In this document: positions 1-3,786 of the stretch, one piece after another
Layout: every line of letters starts with the position of its first letter
Position numbering within the stretch: the stretch's first letter is position 1
Source of the DNA: Microcaldota archaeon
GTDB lineage: Archaea; Micrarchaeota; Micrarchaeia; Norongarragalinales; CAINOH01
Direction of reading: 5' to 3'
Assembly (NCBI GenBank): GCA_027371655.1
Contig: DAHXMR010000242.1
Location: 1-9,590, forward strand
DNA: 9,590 nucleotides
Program-made: the position numbers and the translations under genes
The notes under the pieces: model-generated
The model's input: only the letters and a program-made list of their open reading frames with translations
Databases searched by the model: none
What the model was told of the DNA's origin: nothing

Positions 1-395
1 CAGCCGATTTCCTTTGAAACGCTTATTGCCTGGCCGATTGCGAGCTTCACCATGAACGTTCCTACGCCCCTGTTTTGCCCGCCCATAGCGACGCCCAAGC
101 GGGCTATCTTTACCGCGGGATAATCCCGGTGGGGCTTTTTGCTTCCAAACGCTTGAAGCTTTTCACTTTCATCAAGCTTTATGGCGTCGCTGCAAACGCT
201 GTAAAATCCCACGGGCGCGTTTTTGTGGAAGCAAACATAGGTGTTTACCAGCGCTTTTTCCTGGTAAGCGAGGGCGTCTTCCTTCAAGAACGAGTTCAGG
301 TCTTCGTCGCCGCAGTCGAAGGCTCCAAGGGACATGCCGCAGTTTAGGCGGCTTGCGGTAAGGTCGTAGGATGGGATTTTCTGCTGCTGCAACAA
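1..395 (-). CDS. GNAT-family N-acetyltransferase, TacT/AtaT toxin-like, C-terminus beyond window
   Basis: About 131 residues are visible, and the gene runs off the left edge. I read it by hand in a frame that opens with two adjacent TTG codons (395 and 392), directly after an in-frame TGA at 399-401. No ATG or GTG is available near the N-terminus, so the start is uncertain. Seen: an N-terminal FDCGDEDLNSFL block (about residues 26-37), a central strand TYVCFHKNAPVGFYSV, then YPAVKIARLGV followed by QNRGVG (about 107-112), which fits the acetyl-CoA-binding Q/R-x-x-G-x-G loop of GNAT enzymes. Known: the F-x-CG...LN-x-FL start is typical of TacT/AtaT/KacT-type toxins, which acetylate the amino group of aminoacyl-tRNAs and block translation. 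Inferred: this is the toxin of a pair with the 50-residue gene just upstream. Family length is about 160-175 residues, so roughly 35 residues with the last catalytic part are missing here. An ordinary metabolic acetyltransferase is the alternative. Confidence 0.85.
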   Translation of the reverse strand, partial: MLQQQKIPSYDLTASRLNCGMSLGAFDCGDEDLNSFLKEDALAYQEKALVNTYVCFHKNAPVGFYSVCSDAIKLDESEKLQAFGSKKPHRDYPAVKIARLGVAMGGQNRGVGTFMVKLAIGQAISVSKEIG

Positions 396-411
396 ATTTC
401 ACGATGTGTTG

Positions 412-424
412 AAAAAACAAAAAA
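412..424 (-). terminator. T6-G-T6 tract between antitoxin-like gene and GNAT gene
   Basis: On the coding strand, TTTTTTGTTTTTT begins at the base right after the TGA of the 50-residue gene and ends 16 bases before the first possible GNAT start. No hairpin precedes it. Archaeal RNA polymerase can terminate at such T-runs without a hairpin (established), so partial termination here could keep the downstream acetyltransferase at a lower level than its partner. This role is inferred. Confidence 0.3.
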
Positions 425-577
425 TCAAGGCTTGCGCTGGGAATACAACAGGAAGCACTCCTCCAAGAAGCGTGCTTTTTGCGCGTTGGGATGCGTTTCC
501 TCTTCCCGCATCTGTTTCAGGAAGTTTTCAGCGTCCTTTCCCGACAAAACGGGCGTCGGTTCAATGCCTTTTGCCAT
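425..577 (-). CDS. 50-residue putative antitoxin of the GNAT module
   Basis: The gene reads from ATG at 577 to TGA at 425. The start is supported by GGTGA at 581-585, three bases ahead of the ATG. The protein begins MAKGIEPTPVLSGKDAENFL and continues as a charged, probably helical stretch ending in YSQRKP. I recall short proteins with a PTPxLxGKDAxxFL start lying directly before acetyltransferase genes in other prokaryotes, but I cannot verify this here. By eye it is not a ribbon-helix-helix (DUF1778) protein, the usual partner of TacT-type toxins. Its position upstream of the toxin-like gene, its small size and its own promoter all fit an antitoxin. It has one cysteine, no CxxC pair and no membrane segment. 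The function is inferred from the neighbour; the reading frame itself is well supported. Confidence 0.75.
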   Translation of the reverse strand: MAKGIEPTPVLSGKDAENFLKQMREEETHPNAQKARFLEECFLLYSQRKP

Positions 578-622
578 TTTTCACCAAATCCCTTTTTGGC
601 ACTATTAACGGACTGCTCCAAC

Positions 623-629
623 TATTTAT
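623..629 (-). promoter_or_regulatory. TATA-like box of the GNAT/antitoxin module
   Basis: ATAAATA on the minus strand lies inside a 71-base gene-free gap (578-648). Counting about 25 bases downstream puts transcription start near 598-601, which leaves a leader of about 20 bases carrying the GGTGA ribosome site. The box matches the archaeal TATA consensus well. If the host is bacterial, this reading does not hold. Confidence 0.5.
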
Positions 630-648
630 GGTTATTCGTACGGGGGCT

Positions 649-777
649 TTATTCGCCGTATTCTTCCTTGTAGACTTCCTTCCGCACTTCGCGGCACATT
701 TTCACGATGTCCGCGCTTGTGAACTTCTTTGCCTTGGCGATTTTCCTGATTTTTTCAAACACGTCTTCTTTTGCCAT
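649..777 (-). CDS. 42-residue charged protein of unknown function
   Basis: The ORF runs from ATG at 777 to TAA at 649 and starts five bases after the htpX stop codon, so it is probably co-transcribed with htpX. The sequence starts MAKEDVFEKIRKIAKAKKFT and ends VRKEVYKEEYGE. It is rich in Lys and Glu, has one cysteine, no membrane segment, and is predicted by eye to be two helices joined at the KKFTS turn. A weak ribosome match (TGTGAT) lies four bases before the ATG. Support for coding comes from tight spacing, good amphipathic periodicity and codon choice like the neighbours. I do not recognise a family. The C-terminal charged helix resembles the toxin-binding tails of small antitoxins, but no toxin gene adjoins it apart from the GNAT pair, which has its own promoter. 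Confidence 0.6.
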   Translation of the reverse strand: MAKEDVFEKIRKIAKAKKFTSADIVKMCREVRKEVYKEEYGE

Positions 778-782
778 GGGAA

Positions 783-1748
783 TCACATCGCCCTTAGCAG
801 TTTTACCCTTTCCGCTATGGGCGGGTGGGTGTCGTAGAGGGAGTCGAGCGCGGTTCTTGTCGGGTCCACGAAGAACAGGTGGGACACTGCCTCGTTCACC
901 GGCATATTGCCCTTGTTTGTTCCCCCGATTTTCTCCAATGCGGAGGCAAGGCCTTCGGGGTATCGGGTGAGCTTTGCGCCGCTGGCATCGGCCAAGAGCT
1001 CGCGCTTGCGGGAAATGGACGCCTGCACTGCCCTGACGATGAACGGCGCGAGTATTGCCAGGATTATTCCCAGCACGTAAAGGACGACCACGCCGCTGCC
1101 GCCTTCCCTGCGGTCGTTGCCTCGGCCGCCCCCGAACCAGTACGAGCGCAGCAAAATGTCGCTTAGAATCGCCACCAGGCCGACCATCACCGCGACAATC
1201 AGGCCGAAGCGTATGTCGTAGTTGGACACGTGGGACAATTCGTGCGCCGTCACCCCTTCCAGTTCGACGCGGTTCAACTTTTCGATTATGGACGTTGTGA
1301 AAGCGATGGAGGAATGCTCGGGGTCGCGGCCGGTTGCAAAAGCGTTCATTTCCGGGCTTTCAATCACGTAAATCTTCGGCACCGGAATCCCGGCGGCGAT
1401 GCACAATCCCTCGACAGTGTTTTTCACGTAGCGCCCTTTGGGCGTGCGGTCGTCAAGGGGCTTGGCGCCGGTTGAGGACAGCACGATTTGGTCGCCGTAG
1501 TAATACGAGCCGAACACGTAGGCCAGGGTGATAATCATGCCCAAGACGAACGCGAACCCCGTTTCCTCGGGGCCGAGGAACATGTAGCCCATGAAGAATA
1601 TGAGCGCGGCCAGCACCACGAACACGCCGGCCGCCAGTATAGCCGAATTGCGCTTGTTGCGGGAAATCTCGGCGTAGAAACTCGTCCTGAAATCCGGCTG
1701 CGCCGGCTCTGTTTTTTGGGAGGGTTTTTCCAAGTTGGCGCACCGCAA
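783..1748 (-). CDS. htpX: HtpX-like M48 membrane zinc metalloprotease
   Basis: This is a membrane-embedded protease that cleaves misfolded membrane proteins at the cytoplasmic face. Seen, numbering from TTG 1748: a polar N-terminus, hydrophobic segments at about 36-58, 64-84, 182-200 and 219-240, and the zinc motif HELSH at 169-173 in the VTAHELSHVSNYDIR context. The third zinc ligand is Glu250 in SRKRELLADASGAKL, and the C-terminus DTHPPIAERVKLL is typical of the family. The length of 321 residues is slightly above the usual 280-300. The start is uncertain: there is no ATG or GTG in frame before the first membrane segment. TTG 1748 is the outermost choice, but TTG 1733 is preceded seven bases upstream by GGTG and may be the real one. 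The pairing with lemA directly upstream is common and supports a joint role in membrane quality control. Confidence 0.93.
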   Translation of the reverse strand: MRCANLEKPSQKTEPAQPDFRTSFYAEISRNKRNSAILAAGVFVVLAALIFFMGYMFLGPEETGFAFVLGMIITLAYVFGSYYYGDQIVLSSTGAKPLDDRTPKGRYVKNTVEGLCIAAGIPVPKIYVIESPEMNAFATGRDPEHSSIAFTTSIIEKLNRVELEGVTAHELSHVSNYDIRFGLIVAVMVGLVAILSDILLRSYWFGGGRGNDRREGGSGVVVLYVLGIILAILAPFIVRAVQASISRKRELLADASGAKLTRYPEGLASALEKIGGTNKGNMPVNEAVSHLFFVDPTRTALDSLYDTHPPIAERVKLLRAM

Positions 1749-1792
1749 GAATCGAAAAAATAATTTTGGGGAGGCAAAAGTCCACCCCGATT

Positions 1793-1819
1793 GAAAAGAA
1801 AGAGGGGGAAAGCGGGGGG
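1793..1819 (-). other. Polypyrimidine tract after lemA
   Basis: Just past the lemA stop, the coding strand holds 27 bases of C and T with a single G (at 1813), ending in CTCTTTCTTTTC. A T6 run follows nearer to htpX (1755-1760). It may act as a weak terminator or processing site within the 73-base lemA-htpX gap, but no function can be shown from sequence. Confidence 0.3.
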
Positions 1820-1821
1820 CT

Positions 1822-2385
1822 TTAGAACGCCACTTTCACGGGCTTGCGGTCGGCTTCCTCGGCCTTGAAGTATTCCTTTTCCTTGTTCTTGCCCGTGAAT
1901 CCCGCGAACCACATTCCCGGAATCGTGGTGATCACGTTGTTGAAATCAAGGCACGAATCGTTGTAGAACTGGCGCGCGTACGCAATCTTGCTTTCAGTTC
2001 CGCTCAACTCCTCCTGGAGCATCATCATGTTCTCGTTCGACTTCAGCTGGGGGTAGGCCTCCGCACGTGCGAAAATCGTTTTGAGCGTGTCGGTAATCAT
2101 GTTGTTGGCCTTGGCCTTGCCGGCCATGGTGCCCGCCTTCATAAGGCTCTCGCGCGCCTGCGAAAGGCCGATGAACAGCTCCTTTTCCTGCTTCATCACG
2201 CCCTTGACGGATTCGACGAGGTTAGGAATGAGATCGATTCTCCTCTTGAGCTGCACGTCGATTTGCGACCAAGCGTTGTCGATTTGGTTGGACAACACGA
2301 CGATTTTGTTGTAATAGTAGAAAAGCACAAGCACGAGGACAACTGCCACTACCACGATTGCGCCAACAAGCCATTCGAGCACCAT
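1822..2385 (-). CDS. lemA: LemA family membrane protein
   Basis: This is a small protein anchored by one N-terminal membrane helix with a helical extracytoplasmic domain. The family has no settled biochemical activity. Seen: 187 residues, a hydrophobic helix at about 5-24 (LVGAIVVVAVVLVLVLFYYY), then the family signature with NAWSQIDVQLKRR and IDLIPNLVE. The region AYPQLKSNENMMMLQEELSGTE and the FYNDSCLDFN block are also characteristic. I chose ATG 2385 because AGGAGGT (2397-2403) and GGTGG (2391-2395) precede it at workable distances; GTG 2394 would sit only two bases from the AGGAGGT. The length matches the family's usual 180-190. It is followed by htpX, the usual neighbour. The acidic and lysine-rich C-terminus (KEKEYFKAEEADRKPVKVAF) is normal for LemA. 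Confidence 0.95.
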   Translation of the reverse strand: MVLEWLVGAIVVVAVVLVLVLFYYYNKIVVLSNQIDNAWSQIDVQLKRRIDLIPNLVESVKGVMKQEKELFIGLSQARESLMKAGTMAGKAKANNMITDTLKTIFARAEAYPQLKSNENMMMLQEELSGTESKIAYARQFYNDSCLDFNNVITTIPGMWFAGFTGKNKEKEYFKAEEADRKPVKVAF

Positions 2386-2390
2386 TTTTC

Positions 2391-2403
2391 CCACCTACCT
2401 CCT
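2391..2403 (-). promoter_or_regulatory. Ribosome binding site of lemA
   Basis: AGGAGGTAGGTGG on the minus strand contains two tandem matches to the 16S rRNA 3' end. The near one leaves five bases and the far one 11 bases to ATG 2385. This favours ATG 2385 over GTG 2394, which overlaps the near match. Confidence 0.7.
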
Positions 2404-2439
2404 ACAAAAATTGCCTATGCAAAAATTGTTTTCCAACAC

Positions 2440-2446
2440 TTAAAAA
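2440..2446 (-). promoter_or_regulatory. Possible TATA-like box of lemA
   Basis: TTTTTAA on the minus strand lies about 55 bases before the lemA ATG, so a start about 25 bases downstream (near 2417) would give a leader of roughly 30 bases. The same T-run could instead finish the terminator of the preceding gene, so the assignment is weak. Confidence 0.25.
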
Positions 2447-2473
2447 CGTGACTTTGGGCGGGGATCGCCCAAA
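2442..2473 (-). terminator. Hairpin plus T5 after the DUF1858 gene
   Basis: A perfect 8-bp inverted repeat, TTTGGGCG (2466-2473 read on the minus strand) and CGCCCAAA (2453-2460), encloses a 5-base loop. It starts 18 bases past the DUF1858 stop codon, and TTTTT follows six bases later. This looks like the end of the uvr-DUF1858 transcription unit before lemA. Confidence 0.55.
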
Positions 2474-2491
2474 CCCCCTTTGCGTTATGCT

Positions 2492-2722
2492 TCAAGCCTT
2501 TTTGGAACGCGTTTTACCCAACGCCTTTGCAACATCGTTCATTTCCTTGACCATGTCGTCCAACTGTTTTGGGGACAATCCGTGGCCAAGCGCGCCCTGC
2601 TCGACGGTTTCCCACGCGGAAACGTGGCATCCGATGCAGTGCAAGCCGTACTTCAGCATCACCATCGCACTCTGCGGATAAGCCTGCACGACCTCGCCCA
2701 AAGTCATGTCCTTGGTAATCAA
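2492..2722 (-). CDS. DUF1858-domain CxxC protein
   Basis: This is a small soluble protein of 76 residues from TTG 2722. It begins MITKDMTLGEVVQAYPQSA, followed by the hallmark YGLHCIGCH (Cys29 and Cys32 flanked by histidines) and GALGHGLSPKQLDDMVKEMN. Known: the family (also called hybrid-cluster-associated disulfide domain) is thought to act in redox or metal handling, but the precise role is unsettled. Family members usually begin with MITKDM, so TTG 2722 matches the expected N-terminus, and its TTGA overlaps the TGA of the gene upstream. However, no ribosome site precedes this TTG. The open frame continues upstream 15 codons to an ACG (2765-2767) that sits nine bases after a strong GGAGGAG, so an N-terminal extension with GAKAA is possible. 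The C-terminus KTRSKKA is basic. Confidence 0.9.
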   Translation of the reverse strand: MITKDMTLGEVVQAYPQSAMVMLKYGLHCIGCHVSAWETVEQGALGHGLSPKQLDDMVKEMNDVAKALGKTRSKKA

Positions 2723-2737
2723 CGCGGCTTTCGCGCC
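2715..2737 (+). repeat. Direct repeat, copy on the DUF1858 start
   Basis: Read on the plus strand: GTAATCA, four unmatched bases (ACGC), then GGCTTTCGCGCC. The other copy is 1,049 bp away at 3764-3786 with the same 7-base and 12-base blocks and the same 4-base spacer length. In both copies the minus-strand frame reads GAKA, one codon, a start-type codon (TTG here, GTG there), then I-T. This copy covers the TTG start of the DUF1858 gene and the stop of the gene upstream. Confidence 0.8.
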
Positions 2738-3681
2738 GCTTTTTGGAGTTGTAGAACTCTTTGCCGTTTTGGTTTTCTCCTCCGTTTATTATTTGTTTTG
2801 CGCGTGACGGCTTTAATTCTTTTTATCAGCTTGGGGACGACGCTAATCGTGTGTTTAAGTAAACCTGGTAGACTGCTGATAAGCGCGCCTATAATCGCAC
2901 CTATCGTTGCCCAAGTAACTGGTACCTCTTCGGTGTTCATACGTTCGTCCTCGTAATACACGTAATGTGGTGATCCGCTGTCGGTGTATTCCGTCAACCA
3001 TAACAGTTCGTTGGATGTATTGAGCAATGAGAACCCTTCGGGGGATAGTGGTATTTTTCCAGTAGGTAGTTCCGCGTTTATTTTTAGGTCGCCGTTAATC
3101 TTACCTAACCCCGGATCGAAGTGAGAGGCAAACTTAACGTAATTGTATTTTTCTTCTGTGCACCAGATGGTTGTGCCGCAGCGCAAAGGATTGATTATCC
3201 AAATTTGGCCGTACGGTTCTACGAATTTTTCAACGGAGTATGAGATAACGATGTGTATTTGCGTCCAGTTCTGTTCACTTAAATTTAAAATAAACTTCAT
3301 CGTGTTATTTTTATCGGGGTATTCCAAGTTTTTTTGAGGTATTGTTTGTAGGGGAGTTTCGCCTAATTGTGTGCTCGGTTGCCCGTTAGATGCCTCTAGG
3401 GTTACTATTTTGAAGCCACTCGCATTGTATGTTTGGAACTCGCGCGGTCTGAATTCAAAGGAAACGCGATTTGGTCTACTTTTTTGTAAAATCCAAATAT
3501 CTACTTGAGAGTATAGTGTGCCGTTATCTTCGAGTTGGTGATTTTCTATCCACTGGGTGAGTTCACACCCGTCAATTTCGTTAGAACTACTATCTAGGCA
3601 GCGTAGGTATAGTTCAGTAGCATTTGCAGATGAGCTATAGACTAGCGCGCAGATTACAAGCATCAATAGTATCTTGGTCAT
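2719..3681 (-). CDS. Putative secreted/membrane-anchored surface protein, unknown family
   Basis: The protein has 320 residues from ATG 3681. I chose this start because it opens a clear signal peptide (MTKILLMLVICALVYSSSANA, probable cleavage after ANA near residue 21); a GTG at 3771 would add 30 residues without signal character. An exported region of about 230 residues follows, with beta-strand-like alternation, four cysteines (about 28, 39, 168 and 174) that could form disulfides, and six N-x-S/T sequons (near 53, 86, 125, 133, 138 and 221). A hydrophobic helix at about 256-275 (TWATIGAIIGALISSLPGLL) and a very basic tail (KRRRKPKRQ) complete a type I membrane topology. I recognise no family. 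Composition is AT-rich, and Leu codon CTA occurs five times in the first 30 codons, unlike the uvr genes. Direct repeats bracket the gene, which suggests it was acquired. Confidence 0.8.
   Translation of the reverse strand: MTKILLMLVICALVYSSSANATELYLRCLDSSSNEIDGCELTQWIENHQLEDNGTLYSQVDIWILQKSRPNRVSFEFRPREFQTYNASGFKIVTLEASNGQPSTQLGETPLQTIPQKNLEYPDKNNTMKFILNLSEQNWTQIHIVISYSVEKFVEPYGQIWIINPLRCGTTIWCTEEKYNYVKFASHFDPGLGKINGDLKINAELPTGKIPLSPEGFSLLNTSNELLWLTEYTDSGSPHYVYYEDERMNTEEVPVTWATIGAIIGALISSLPGLLKHTISVVPKLIKRIKAVTRKTNNKRRRKPKRQRVLQLQKAARKPR
2777..2783 (-). promoter_or_regulatory. Strong ribosome-site match ahead of an ACG codon
   Basis: GGAGGAG on the minus strand is followed nine bases later by ACG GCA AAG (from 2767), in frame with the DUF1858 protein. 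No ATG, GTG or TTG occurs in that frame until TTG 2722. The motif could be chance, because it also encodes Arg-Arg-Arg in the overlapping surface-protein frame. Confidence 0.4.
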
Positions 3682-3711
3682 TTTACATCTTGTTTGGTTT
3701 AGGTAGCCGTT

Positions 3712-3720
3712 GAATTTAAT
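3712..3720 (-). promoter_or_regulatory. Possible TATA-like box of the surface-protein gene
   Basis: ATTAAATTC on the minus strand lies about 30 bases ahead of ATG 3681. This would give a start near 3690 and an almost leaderless transcript, which suits the absence of a clear ribosome site before that ATG. The match is only moderate. Confidence 0.3.
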
Positions 3721-3763
3721 CGCAGACTTTGCATACGTCTTGGAGCTAATGGCGGCTATCGCT

Positions 3764-3786
3764 GTAATCACTCAGGCTTTCGCGCC
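3764..3786 (+). repeat. Direct repeat, copy on the uvrC stop
   Basis: Read on the plus strand: GTAATCA, four unmatched bases (CTCA), then GGCTTTCGCGCC, matching 2715-2737 at 19 of 23 positions. On the minus strand it encodes the last UvrC residues GAKA, the TGA stop and then GTG ATT ACA, which would read M-I-T, the expected first residues of a DUF1858 protein. Confidence 0.8.

Larger units (their letters stand above)
2738..3763. other. Putative inserted segment between direct repeats
   Basis: This AT-rich stretch lies between the two repeat copies and holds nearly all of the surface-protein gene and its upstream region, but no integrase, transposase or terminal inverted repeat that I can see. 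Its edges coincide with the drop in G+C relative to uvrC and the DUF1858 gene. That it was inserted is an inference from the repeats and the composition. Confidence 0.4.

Noticed and set aside
172..420. An 82-codon minus-strand frame at the left end
   Set aside because: It is Arg/Pro/Leu-rich without family features, while another minus-strand frame over the same bases gives a clear GNAT protein.
406..837. A 143-codon plus-strand frame
   Set aside because: It is antisense to the 42- and 50-residue genes and the htpX end, both of which have better starts and ribosome sites.
1453..1785. A GTG-started frame overlapping the htpX start, considered as an N-terminal part joined by a frameshift
   Set aside because: The htpX frame already has a complete family-like N-terminus after TTG 1733/1748, and the other frame shows no HtpX similarity.
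2738..3763. Insertion sequence with its own transposase
   Set aside because: There is no transposase or integrase-like protein and no terminal inverted repeats; only direct repeats and composition point to insertion.
3682..3771. A 30-residue N-terminal extension of the surface protein from GTG 3771
   Set aside because: ATG 3681 opens a textbook signal peptide; the extension would bury it, and the GTG is better explained as the remnant start of a DUF1858 gene.
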